Positions 34,836 to 48,600 of a stretch of 64,000 nucleotides of DNA are shown one piece after another. The first letter of the stretch is position 1, and the number at the start of each line of letters is the position of its first letter. The position numbers and the translations under genes were made by a program. The notes under the pieces are model-generated. The model had not been told where the DNA came from. It made no database searches and saw only the letters and a list, made by a program, of their open reading frames with translations. Origin of the DNA: Manihot esculenta (lineage: Eukaryota; Streptophyta; Magnoliopsida; Malpighiales; Euphorbiaceae); NCBI RefSeq assembly GCF_001659605.2, contig NC_035177.2, positions 32,194,136 to 32,258,135 on the forward strand, read 5' to 3'.

Positions 34836-36550
34836 CTTTCTTTTGGGTTATTTACACAATTATCACTATAGTAATATATAGATATATATATATAAGTTAT
34901 TCTTCATATGAATTTTTCAGACAAGTTATTTCAGTATACTTATTTTTAAAACAAGAAATATACTTATTTATAAAATAAATATCTACATATTAGTTTTAGA
35001 TATATCACATATCACGATTTATGAGATTAGTTGTTTTATTTAAAAGGAAATAACATAATATGTATTAGTTCAATAGCTCTAATTATTATTTAATAATAAA
35101 AAAATATTGACTTGAACATTTAGAAACAGTACTTAAATATAATAAAAAATCTCATAATTATAATCACATTGTATATTTTTTTGTATAGTAATATATTTTT
35201 ATGTATTTTATCTTTATTCGATAATTAATTAAGTGAATATTAAAGATACATAAATATTTTTATTAATATATTAAACACTTAAAATATACGAAATATAATA
35301 TCCAATTACAATAAAGAGATTAGCTCTATAGCATAGAACTAATATGAGTTCTTGATGTATCTCATCGTGTAGTCCTCTTGTTGCTTTTATTCTTTTCTTA
35401 CAGGGTTCTAGTAGTTTGGTACCTTAGGAGTATCTTTGAAATTGGCTCTAGTCTTCTAACTCTCATGGCTACATGAGATTGAGAGTGCCTCGAGCTTTAC
35501 ATGCCATTCAAGCCTTACTTAAAGGATCCAAAATTTCTATGAGGATGTCCTCCTTTGGTCATATGGGTTATGTTCATCCTTGTGGTAATGTTGCTTCTAC
35601 AATCAACAAAGTTGCTATAATTGGATCAAGTCCTAGTTTGTATAATATTAAGCAGAGTTTGGATCTATTATTTATTGCACTTGAATTCATAGAGAGTTTA
35701 TTTAATTTAACTGTTGAATATAACTGATAGTTAAATTTTAATTGCAACTGAAATATTCTAAACGTTTGGTAAAACATAGATAAATTTTATTTTTAATATG
35801 TAAAATGATGAATAAAAATATATATAATGTTATTTATTTATTAATAAAAAAATATATAATTAATAATGTATTATATAACATAATGTGATTTTGTATATAA
35901 TATAAATTATTATATGTATTTTTATTATATAAAAATAAATAAATAAATATTATAATTAATATAATTATTTTATAATATTTATATTTATTTTATAAATATA
36001 AATAATTTATGAATGCACTATAAAATTTATTTTATTATAAAATTTTATAATTAATAAATAGTAAATGAATAATATAGTCAAAATAAAAAATAAAATTTCA
36101 TAAATTATCCGCTGATAAGAAAAAAAAGTAAATTATTCCTATTATTTAATTAATAAAAAAATAAAAATATTTTAATAAATTTTTAAAAATATAAAAATTG
36201 ACATGTACTTATATAAATTTTTTTATTCTCATGGGCCTTGTGCTTATATTGTGATTAAGGCTTTTTGGGCTCTACTACAGCCATTTTTATCAACAAACAT
36301 TTTATCTTCTATCCAAAAAAATTAAAAACTTTCATTTTCTCTGATTTTATTTTCCATCAATCCAAACATAACTTATTTTCCTCCATCCCATGAACTATCC
36401 AAATATTACTATAAGTGTAAAGTTTCCACAAACTCTTTCCATTCCCTAGAGAAAGCTTGCCACCTTTTAACTTGGGTAGCAAGGAATTGAAGCTTGTAGG
36501 TATCTATTACGTATTACTCTATCTTTACCTCCCACAAAAAGTCTCTCGCT
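34836..36550. other. Intergenic DNA and MORC upstream region
   Basis: AT-rich. A stretch at 35340-35730 is less AT-rich and has an 84-codon open frame that I do not recognise; it may be a retroelement scrap. The MORC promoter must lie in the right part, but no clear TATA box stands out. Confidence 0.45.
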
Positions 36551-36610
36551 TTCCGCTGATTCTATGTAGGTGATTTGTTTGCCTGTTATTTTGGTTTTCC
36601 AGCTCTGGAA

Positions 36611-39600
36611 ATGAGCCTCCCAGTCCCAGATATGATAGATTTATGCAGTGATGATGAGTGTGGAGAATCAGATGTCATCAAAGGTTCAAGTAAGAAACCC
36701 AAAAGTAAGTTTTCACAACAAGAGTCTATGGAGAGTGGAAGCCCAAATGTTTTAAGCAGTAGTTGAGTAATTTTAGTGTTTTAGATCAAGGTGGTTCACT
36801 TGATGACTCAAGCCATCGTTTTGGAACCTCTTTACCTCCACCACCAATATCTCGGCAATTCTGGAAAGCTGGGGACTATGAAGGAGGGCAGGGACAGGTT
36901 CATGGTGCTGCAAATCAAAGAAAATGTATATTGAAACTTATCTTGGATTTAATTGAATGCCTAGGCTAAGTTGCTTGTTATCTGCCTGGTTACATTTTTC
37001 CAATCGGCTGTATGTTTGAAGTTTTTGGAAGCAAGAGTAATGGGCTTTCTAAAGTAATAGTTTTGTTTGAGAGATTTTTTTTTTAAAAAAAAACTTTAAG
37101 TTAGTAAAAGGTTTTCAAACGTTTCAAAACCTCCAAAACCTTAACTTTTTAACCCATGAAATTATTGTAAGATTAGGAAGTTCTTGGTATCTCATATTCA
37201 TTGCATCTTAGTAAAAAGCTTTCATAAACTTTATGTGGGTTAAATTTAGCAGGATCAATAAATTTCTATTTGTATATAGCTCAACACTTATTTTATTCCA
37301 AATTTCTAATAATGTTACAATGGCCACTCTCATTGAAATTATGATGTTAATTAAAGGATATCATACTTTCTGCAATTATTTTTTTCTATACAAATTAAAA
37401 ATTGAGTGATTGTGCTGAAATTTCCATGATGAGTTTGGGGTAGAGTGGGTGAGTAACCCTTAAGTTTTGCATATTTGTACTCATGTTAAAAACATGGATA
37501 GTTATATATTTCCTTTTCGGACACTGTAGATATTTAATATTTTTGGATGTATTGTGGAATCGTATTCTACCAAATAAACATTAAGAAAAAGAAAAGATAT
37601 TAGTAGTCAGGACACACTAATTTCTGCTTTAGGCCTCCATTTCTAGGACTGAGATTTTCCTGTTGTCTCTCTTGCTAGAAGAGTAATTAAGCTTTAAGTA
37701 AAGTTGGGAATAAGAAACCTCTTGCTGCAAAGACTGAGATTTCATGAATTTAATAGAAAAGGCTGCAGAGCCTGTTCTGATGATATGGTTTCCACCCTTT
37801 TGTGCTTCTGCTTGTGTGACCTACTGTTCCTATCCCTCAGTTAATTTGATGAGTTCATTCTTCATGTTGCAGATGAAAAAAATCATCTCCATGTGCATCC
37901 TATGTTCCTTCATTCAAATGCAACCTCACATAAATGGGTTTTTGGTGGTATTTGTATATTTATTTTATTTTTATTTGATGTGTTGCTGTTCTCACACGCT
38001 AAAATGGACCATCATTTCTTCAATTTCTTGAAACTCTAATTTGTTCCAATCTTCTTTTTTGCAGCAATAGCGGAGCTGGTTGATAATGCTATTGATGAGG
38101 TAATTTGTTGTCATTATCAATTGAACTTGATTTTTATTGAAGTATGAAAAATGGAAAAGTCCAAGAAACTCACTGATGACCCTCTGGAAAAATACTATGA
38201 ATATAAGAGACTATTGAAATTTGAGATGCAAAGGTTTCTGCCTGTGAACGTCTCCTACATAATAGAATTTTTATCAATGTTTGATCAGATAAAAAGAACT
38301 TGTTTCTAGCTGTCCATCTCCTGATAATTTCTAGTTAGAGTCTGATTCCAAAGAAGGTTTCACCTAACCATGCTTTTTTTTTTGGTTGGGCTTAGATAAA
38401 AAATGGGGCTACCTTTGTTGATATAAACAAAATTGCAAATCCTCGGGGTGGGGGTCCAGCTTTGCAAATCCAAGGTGCTTTTACTTGAACTCCTCATTGT
38501 TTGTTTTGTGAGTTGGCTTTGAAGACTTCCAATTGATATGCTTCTTGTACTTATGCTTTGTTGATATCTAATGACTTAAACAAGAAGATAATGGTGGTGG
38601 AATGGATCCTGAAGAGATGAGGCGGTGTTTGAGCTTTGGATTCTCGAAGAAAATGAAATGTGCTATCGGACGATGTATGGACTATATTCTTTTCTTTCTA
38701 CCTTTATACTTCTTCCCTTATCTATTTTGATTGGCTTTTAACCTTTCAGATGGAAATGGCTTCAAGGCTAGCACTATGAGACTGGGAGCTGATGTTGTCG
38801 TCTTCAGTCGACATAGAAACATGAGGTCTGAGACTTGTTGTATTTTCTATAACTTACTATTTTGCCTAAACAAACTTGGTGAGGGGAAAGCATTATTATT
38901 GAAGAGGTAAACAAGCCCATTTCTGCAAAGCATGCCTGCAGATTCATACACAATTGAAATGTTTAGTATGAATTATGGAAACAGAATGGGAGATGAAAGG
39001 CAAAAGTGAGAAGAAGGAAAAGAATTAATAAAATTTGGATATTGATGGCTTAAACTAATTTTTGCCACTTAGGGATTTCCTACTGATTTCACCTTGGTGG
39101 TTGGTCATTTTATTGAAACTAATTTTTTCAGGCTTGACTTCTAAAGTGTGGTCCTCAAGAGTGAGAAGCATATGTTGCAGTTGCTTGTTAATATCATGTT
39201 GCTAAGTTCTCTTTCCTTTATGTTTCTGGCTTTCTGCACTTATTATTTGGTTCCAGATCCTAAATAATGGAGAAAATAGATTATGGGTTCCAAACTGATA
39301 CAAATGAAAGGGAAAATGCTCAAATTCTTTATTTGGATGGTGCAGCATCTGCTCATGTTTTGTTGGTTTATGATTCTAGTGTATATCTTTGATCAGGTCA
39401 TCAACTCAAAGTGTTGGACTCCTCTCTTATACTTTTTTGAGAAGCATGGGCCATGAAAAGATCATCATACCAATGGTGAGTATGATTCTTTAGCATTCTT
39501 TATAATTGTTTCACTGGTTCGCTCTTGACTGCAAGTTGCAAATATAGGTGGAACTGATTGAATTAATGACAGGTAGAGACTTCATGGAAAAACTAAATAT

Positions 39601-42600
39601 TCATCAAGCACATGGACAAAAATACTCGTATTTGTGTCCTTCTTCAACATTAAAAGTTTGTGCACAATTGCACTGGGGATACACACTCGAAGAGACTCGC
39701 ACATACATTCATACCAGTATGCACACATGTGTTTATGCTTACATAAAATTGTGAATCTGTATCCATAAAAAACAGTATTTTTTTTTTGCCATTATATTCT
39801 CTTTATTGCTCTTTGAGAAACAAAAGAGTAGGGTTGGTAACAATAAACTTCTCCACTTTAAACTCTTTTCTTTTTGTTGATTCCTAAAGATTGAGAGGGT
39901 AAGGTCCATGTTTAGTCTGGCATCAAATTGTGGAGGTCGCATCGTCTTTAATTTATTTCATCAAGTACTTCAAATCTATTTCTAATTATGCCTAGTCTGG
40001 TATATATTTAGTAGGTTGAATCTAGGTCTTGTAAGTGATTTGTTGCATATGGCTTTGTTCTTATTCTTAATTATTCAAGTCCTTTAAAGTTTTTTACCTG
40101 CTGTGATGTCTGGATGCAGGTATTTATTGGTTAGCTGATTATCTCCTACTTCTGAACTTAACAGTTTATTGATAAATTACAGGTTGATTATGAATTTAAT
40201 TCATCAACTGAATCATTTGGACCCATTTTTCATCATGGTATGGAGCACTTCTCTTCAAATCTGACCATGCTACTGCAATGGTCTCCTTATTCAACAGAAG
40301 ATGAGTTTCTGAAGCAAGTGAGTCTGTAGAATCTTTTGCAGATGATGCATGGTATAATGATGCTTTACAATTACTACTTAATTGTTCTTTTGCTTGATAT
40401 AGAAGGTTTTGCAACTCCCTTTATTATCGCATTCTTAAGGCTAAGCAAGTAACATTATGATTTAGTGCTTTGACACTTGAGGGACAAATTAACATCTTTT
40501 TCTTAATCAAGCCGATGGATTTTTACTTCTCATTTACCTTTGCAAGGAGGCAGAAGCTGATGTTGGATATGGACCATATAAACAAAATTATTATTTCACC
40601 TTCTTGGCCATGTGGAGCTAATGCATCATATTGAGTTACTTAAAGTACATTTCCCACCTGCTTATCCAAGATACAAAAGTTCAAAAGTTTAAGGGAAGAA
40701 ATTGTGCATGTGCCTACTTGAGTTGCATCATTCAATTCTTGAAAATAATCCCACATAAAATATAAAAATTGTGCTCTCCTTTGCTCAACTTTCTAGAATT
40801 TGAATAGTGGAACACGGAGACATAAGAGAAGAGATCCTTTGTGACCATATGCATTGAAATGCATCTACCTAGTGAATTATCCAACATAGAGACCAACACA
40901 ATTCACGAACTCCATCATGATGTTTTTCCTCTGCAGGTGTAATCAAGCTTTGTTGAGTCTATAAGTGTAATGCTTAAATTTGACTTAATTAGAAAATTTG
41001 AAACCTGACTTGAGATTGATTGATTTTGTAACAGCCCGGACGTGATCCCCGGCACTGTTACCGCTCACGGCCCAGGGCTATCCCTCGCCTGGCCTCTTGC
41101 CACCTCGGGCTTTCCACTGGCGTCGTGAGCAGCTCTTAACATCCCTTCACCCTCACGGGTTCCAGGCAGGATTTGTCCCCTTGGGTTCTCGTCAAACGCA
41201 TCCTTCCCCAAGTGGATTTGGCCCAAATTTCCCTTAGGAAATTAGGTCGCCTCCCCCACTGCTCGAACCCTTGACCTCCCACTTTAAGGGAATAGTCTGG
41301 TGAGAGTGAGTACCAATTGTACCAATGGAACAATTGGTACTCACTCTCACCAGACTATTCCCTTAAAGTGGGAGGTCAAGGGTTCGAGCAGTGGGGGAGG
41401 CGACCTAATTTCCTAAGGGAAATTTGGGCCAAATCCACTTGGGGAAGGATGCGTTTGACGAGAACCCAAGGGGACAAATCCTGCCTGGAACCCGTGAGGG
41501 TGAAGGGATGTTAAGAGCTGCTCACGACGCCAGTGGAAAGCCCGAGGTGGCAAGAGGCCAGGCGAGGGATAGCCCTGGGCCGTGAGCGGTAACAGTGCCG
41601 GGGATCACGTCCGGGCTGTTACATAAAAAGGCGCCTTTTTATGTAACAGCCCGGCCCCGTACGACCGGCCCTGTTACCGCTCACAGCCCGTGACCTTCCT
41701 CTGGGCCCAGCCACTGTGAGCAGCTCTTAACATCCCTTCACCCTCACGGGTTCCAGGCAGGATTTGTCCCCTTGGGTTCTCGTCAAACGCATCCTTCCCC
41801 AAGTGGATTTGGCCCAAATTTCCCTTAGGAAATTAGGTCGCCTCCCCCACTGCTCGAACCCTTGACCTCCCACTTTAAGGGAATAGTCTGGTGAGAGTGA
41901 GTACCAATTGTTCCAATTGGTACAATTGGTACTCACTCTCACCAGACTATTCCCTTAAAGTGGGAGGTCAAGGGTTCGAGCAGTGGGGGAGGCGACCTAA
42001 TTCCCAGAGGAAGGAATTGGGCCAAATCCACTTGGGCTAGGGCGGGCCGTAATGGCTCCCCCGAGGGACAAATCCTGCCTGGAACCCGTGAGGGTGAAGG
42101 GATGTTAAGAGCTGCTCATGACGCCAGTGGAAAGCCCGAGGTGGCAAGAGGCCAGGCGAGGGATAGCCCTGGGCCGTGAGTGGTAACAGTGCCGTGCGTA
42201 CGGGCCGGGCTGTTACAGATTTTTATTTCATGCTTGAGCTTGACTTAAAGGGATGAAGTACTCAAGCTAAAATTGTCTTCATCAACATTAAAAAAGATTA
42301 GGTAATTTATTTACTAATCTCAAGTTAAAGCTTTAATAAAATTGAGCTCTACCTTAAATTCATAATTATTGTATAAATTTTATATGTAATAAAAAAATAT
42401 ATTTTGTATTTTGCTAGTTACTTCAGTTGATTAGATTTGCAAGCTACTTGAGTATTATTTGCTTAATAAATGAGCTTGAATTGATATTAATAGAGTCAAA
42501 TTCTAATATTTTGCGAGTTTAGTTCCAACTTTATTAAGGCAGGAGGTGACGCTAAGGTGGGAGGGAAGAAAGGAAGAGAAAATAGAGAAGAAAGAAGAAG

Positions 42601-45600
42601 AGAGGAGAGAAGGAGAGGAGATTAAAAAAAAGGAGATGGTTTAATGTGCTGGCTATGCCAATCTAGGTGCGAGACAAGAAGAAGAAAAGAACAGAGGAGA
42701 GGGAGGAAAGAAGAAGAAGAGGAGAGCGAGAGAAAAAGGAAGAGATATATGCCTTTCAGGTTATATAAAAAACTTCTTAGATGATGGCTTGCAAAAGAAA
42801 GGCTAGGTTCAAGAAAATACATTGCATTGTTGTTTAAAACTCACAAAAAAAATATAGTTGATATTTCAAACAAGCTCCACAAAACATGTCACTTGTCATG
42901 ATTCAGGTTATGTCTCATATTTAAATTGAAAGATTTTCAGCGGCAGCTATATTTTTGCATTACCTCTAACATGAGGCATGCCACTGGATCATGTCTTCAT
43001 CAACATTGATTATAACTTAGGCAGCTTCTCTCTGTATACATCATATCTTTCAGCTCCCAAATCACACCATCAACAATTTGATCTCCAAAACATAGTTTAA
43101 TTTATCAAAAAGAGAAATTCAATGAGTTAGATATAAAATTATTAATTTTAATGATTTAATAAAACGAAGATCAGAAGCAAATAAAATACTAAATTAGTAG
43201 TGCAAAATAAAAGGAAAAATTACTCTAAAGTGCCAATATGAAAAGAGTATATCTCCCATAGCCAACATTGGAGAGATTTTGAACAGCTGGCAGAAGCAAT
43301 AAAAGCCTCACTTTTCTATTTATTTTGGGGATAAGAGAGTGGCGGTAGTTTCTTGTTTCTGGTTTATTTAGTTGCAAATGGTTTTTCCCTTTTAATATAT
43401 TTTTTTTCACTTGAGTTGAAAGAGAAAAAAATAGATTTCATTCTTTGTTTAAAAAAAAAAATTGATGCGGTGGCCACAAGCCCAAATTGAAACAAAGCTA
43501 TAAAATTTACTTTATATGGTTTATGACTACTATATCAGCTTGTTAAGAACCAATTAGTGGATCTAAGCTCAAGATTCTCCATCGGAAAAAAAAGTAGTTT
43601 GTCATCGAGTATTTTTTTAGGTTCTTATTAGTATTGCAATTGGGTCATTTTGAAATTTTATGACAATTAACATCTAATATTGTGACTCTTCATTTGTCAT
43701 GCCGTACTTGTGTTGACATGATATGGAATATGCATCCGGCACATTCATGTAGTCTGACACTCGAATGATGGAGATCTCTAAAGATGAAAAGTATAGTTAA
43801 TAGGTCACTCTTTTATATCAAAACAAAGAGCATGGATAATAGAGTACTATTTTCTCTTAGATAGAAAATAGTTATCTACTTGTATTTTGAATGATGTATT
43901 TGGTTGTATTTGATTATTTATTTAGATCACAATTTTTCTTACATAATTTTGATTGTTTATTCTATTTTATTTTATATTACATAATGTATCAAAATACCCG
44001 TGTTCTGTATTTTTTATTTAGAAAGTTGATAAGTCAAACATAGGGATGCATACCCACTTTTGACACTCATACCCTAGTTCAAGTAACATAAGAATTAACA
44101 TTTGTACTGTACTTCACATTTGAAACAACATTTGAGAAATCTATTTTTAGGAAATATTCAAATTTCATTACAATTATCATAGAAATGAACTCAAAAAGGC
44201 ACTTGACATAATCTTAACGTCCTACAATAATACTCTTAGTTTTGCATTACTGCGTTTCCTCTTGTGAGCTTGAATTTTAATATTTTTGAAATATCTTTTG
44301 GTATTGTAATGGAGCAAAACATAAAAATGTGCCTAGGAGCCCGATATGTTTGTCTATGGTTCAAGCCCAATGTACTTTTGTATGTGATGACATATTAAAG
44401 ATGTACAGACTTGTCTTAGACCATTTTCTATAATTTTGAACTTTTAGGTTAAATAATTCTAGCAATATGAACTACAGATTTCTTATGCATACAATCTATG
44501 GTGCAAGGGGTGTGTCGTTGGTTTTGAGATTTAAACCTGTCATTGAATTCCTCTTATCCAAATCCAAGTCCGTGATTTTAAGTTCGGGTGGTTCTGGTAA
44601 TATGAAATGGCAGCTCCCTTATGCACATCACGTATGGACTGTAAGTCCTTTATGGAGATTACTCAATACCAAAAAACGTGATGAAAAAAAAAATGTGATT
44701 TCATTGGGTTTGTGATATATGCTTGGTGGCGTAGTTGTATGCTGGTAGTTAATGGTGCAGCTTTTGTGGATTTTAGTGTTAAACAGTTCTATCTATAGTG
44801 TGTTAACTACTTTGTCTACATGTAAGGCTTGAGAAGTAACTGTTCATTTGTTGGAATCTGAGTCTAGGATCATTGCTGGTAGAATGTTTCAAATTAAGTT
44901 TCATGTTTTATTTTCCAAGGTATTCCAAAAAGAAATATGTTGCTCTGTTCCTTCACTTGCAAAATTCCATGAAACTTAATGTTCTCATGTTAATGTAAAA
45001 GTGTAGCCCCTGAATTCAAGGAGCCTTTTTTTGGTCCTTTCTGAATCCTTTATCCAACTCAAAGGACATGCTTGCCACTGAAGGGTAGTAGCAAGCAAGT
45101 ATTACTATTGCACAGTGTTTTTAGCGTTGGTAGAGCTCATTTGATTGCAATTAGCAAATGCAAACTTTTTTCCTCAGTACTTGATATTCATCGCATGTAG
45201 TTCTTGTTGTATGATGGCCTTATTTTGTCTTTGACATTTTCTATCCTCATGCCCCACTCTAATTTTTTCATCTTACTAACCAACCACTCAGTTTGATGAT
45301 ATAGGGGATCAAGGAACAAAAATTGTGATGTACAATCTTTGGTTCAATGATGATGGGGATATGGAATTAGATTTTGATTCTGATATTGAGGTTTACTTCA
45401 ACCCTTTGCTCTTCATTTTCTTCTTAGTTATCTTTGGAGCTGGATATGTTTATTCCTTGCAATATATGCAGGATATCCGCATTAGTGGGGACGTAAAATT
45501 ATTTGGTGAACATTCAAAACCAATATTCCAACAGCATATAGCAAATGTATACAATTATTCTCTTCGTGTAAGTACAAAGTCTGCATTTTAAACTTATCCT

Positions 45601-48600
45601 ACTGATATATGTATATCTTCATTGTTCATTTTTTAAATGATTTACAGGTATATTTGTCCATCTTGTATCTGCGGCTACCACAGTTTTTTAACATAAAATT
45701 GCGAGGACGTGTTGTGGAGCAACATAATATTGCTGATGATCTTAAATTTGCTGAATTCATCCTATATAGGCCACAAACTGGTGTAAAAGATCAGGTCCAT
45801 ATTAAGCTGTCTATTAGATATCCTTGCCAGCTATTGTTATGGGCATGGTGTGAATGGTCAGTTTTGACTATTTCATTATTTGCGTAGCTTTTTTTCTTTT
45901 CTTTTTGTAATGTCATTATATGGTTGACATGGGAGTTCACAGATAGAAAACTAGGAAAAGCCATTGTTTTCGTCAAGGATTCATGAGATAATGATAATGT
46001 ATTATATCCATTTGGAAAGGTCGTACTTGTGGTCCTTTGATGCACTTTGCATTTGTTTAAAAGCACCAGGATTAGAGTTCACAAAACAGAAATGACTTTG
46101 TTATACTTTTCTTCTTTCCATCATTTGCAATTCTTAACAACATAATTTGAAAACCATGCCATAATTTTGTGTACCATATAGATCTTATATTAATTATATT
46201 CGATAAACGTTACTTGCAAATTGTGTCATTGTGACCACTTAACTCGGCTTTTTCACCTGAGAAAACTTTGCCACAAGTTGTGCATCTGTGTTTATTATCA
46301 GCCATTCAGCCTTTAGTGGCTGTATGGGCCTGAATTTTTGTCATTCAGACTGCAGTTATTACTACAATAGGGTTTCTGAAGGAAGCTCCAGATGTAAATG
46401 TCCATGGGTTCAATATCTACTATCGAAACCGACTTATACTAGTAAGTCCTTTCATCCATTATGTTGGTATACGGTTATACTCCTCTAATTAAGTCTTGCA
46501 TATATTGCTTCTACTAGTTATCTCAACAAAGGACAACAATCTTACAAATGCATGCTCGATAAAAGTTAATGAATTGTGGATGGATTCTACTCTGTTTCTT
46601 TCCCTAGGCTACCTCAGTGTCATTATGACTTGATGAATTTTGCAGATGTTTCTGAACTTGTGATATCATGGTAGGATATTGATGCAATCACTGTGTGAAT
46701 TATGAGGAAATTTGAAGTTTTGTCATCTTTACGTGTACATGCTTCATTTTCACATAATCTCAAATTTCATTGTTTGTTTTCTTTGCAGCCTTTTTGGCGT
46801 GTGCTTAGGAATACAACAAACAGCAGCGGTAGGGGAATTGTTGGTGAGTATTGCTGAATAGAATTGTTCTGTGAATTTGCTACAGATTGTGTTTATGGTT
46901 TACCACTTACATATATAATATTCTCAGGTGTCCTGGAAGCAAATTACATAGAGCCTACTCATAATAAGCAAGATTTTGAGAGGAGTTCCCTTTTTCAAAA
47001 GCTTGAAGACCGTTTAAAGCAAATGACTATAGAATACTGGTAATCTATGTTGCAACCTTTTCACTGCTGATTAAAATTTTCATTTTCAACTGCAATCGAA
47101 GGATTAGTTTTATCATGAAAGGCCATTATAATGATCAAATTGAAGTCCTAAGGAAGTTGTAGTAAATGCAAATTACTACCGTTCCTTTTATTACAAGCAA
47201 GTAACTAGTGCATGATATATATGGTTGACAACTTCAAATTGAAGGTAATTCCTCAATTGAACCATGCAAAGTCACTTATGGCCTGAGATATGAATATCGG
47301 TTTCAAATAGGTTTGTACAAAACTTCCACGCTATTTTAAATATCAAAAGTATGATAATCCGAAAATATTGAAATTATTGAAATGCCTTGGTCTTTCAAAT
47401 TTAAACTAGATACCATTGAAGCCGCTCTTTAAATTTCGTAGTTAATTGAAATGATCATGAACCTTCTTTTATACTTGGAACTTCTGAAACATCTTGTTTC
47501 TCACTGAATAATATAAATCTATGGGAAATTTACAATTTAGTCTATAAATTTTGTCGTTATTAATACTTAAGCCCTTGTATTTTAAAAATTAAACTATTTA
47601 GTCTCTCGATTTTGCTTAGAGGTCCTTCTGTTAATCTTTCCATTGGTATTTTAAGTTCATTTTATTTCCTAGATATTGTAATTATTCACAGTTTTGTCCC
47701 TTAATTTTGCAATTATTTATAAAATTATCCATTAATTTTTTCCCCTTTTCGTCTTCCCCTCTTCTATAAGAGAGAGAGAGTGGGAAAGAGACAAAGAGAG
47801 AGAGGAGAGAGATGTAGTTGAGGAATGCAATTTTAACTAATTGCAAATTTAGGGAATGCAACCATAAGATTGAATAATGATTTACCTTCAAATACCAGCA
47901 GAAAAATGGACTGAAGGACCAAAGTGATGGTGGAAGCAAAACTGACAGATTAAAAATTAAAATTTTTAAGATTCAAAGGCCCAAGTGTTAATAATCGCAA
48001 ACCTAGGAATTAAATAGTAATTCACCCTAGATCTTTTGCTACTTATTTTACTCATGCTGTAATATGACGTGTGGTGTGTAATTCTTTTATACCTTTGCAG
48101 GCATTTGCACTGTGAATTGATTGGTTATCAAGGGAAAAAATCTTCTGCACTGCCTTCTCAGGAGATGCATTATTCTGAAACTGGTACCAAGGAAGGTATG
48201 TTATGAGTCGAATCAGCATGTAGTAGTTGCTTTTTGATTCTAATGAACTGGTATGAAGGAATTTATACTTATAATAGTTTACATCTGATGCTAACAGAAT
48301 TAAATACAAAGCGAAGGGGGCCTGTTCCTCTAGCTGGTCAAGAATTTGCTCGGGCCTATGCTGCTGATACCTGGCACATAATGGAAGACCAGGTTTGCTG
48401 ACAAGTTTACACATGGAAGTTTAATATGGTGGGAGTATTGTCTAGGTTAGCCTGACTTCTAAAAAACTAAAAGATATGAGCAGAAAAGCGAAAAAAAAAA
48501 AAAAGGATACTTTAGTTGGTATGAAATGCAGTGGTAGATGGTGAATTGTTGATACATTTCAATGGAGTGATATTATTTTCTGTGAATATTTCTATTTGTA

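Noticed and set aside
35473..35727. 84-residue open frame
   Set aside because: No recognisable family; possibly a retroelement scrap. Not enough evidence to call a gene.
41380..41400. AGGTCAAGGGTTCGAGC, resembling a tRNA or SINE B box
   Set aside because: No A box at the right distance, no cloverleaf and no CCA-side stem could be built. It is part of the inverted-repeat unit. A distant SINE origin of the unit is possible but not supported.
41136..41942. Three open frames on both strands giving nearly the same 65-71-residue protein
   Set aside because: They are the same segment of the inverted-repeat unit read in each copy. There is no recognisable domain and no conservation signal beyond the DNA repeat, so they are not genes.
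42622..42822. Ser/Leu-rich minus-strand open frame
   Set aside because: Product of a purine-rich low-complexity tract in a MORC intron.
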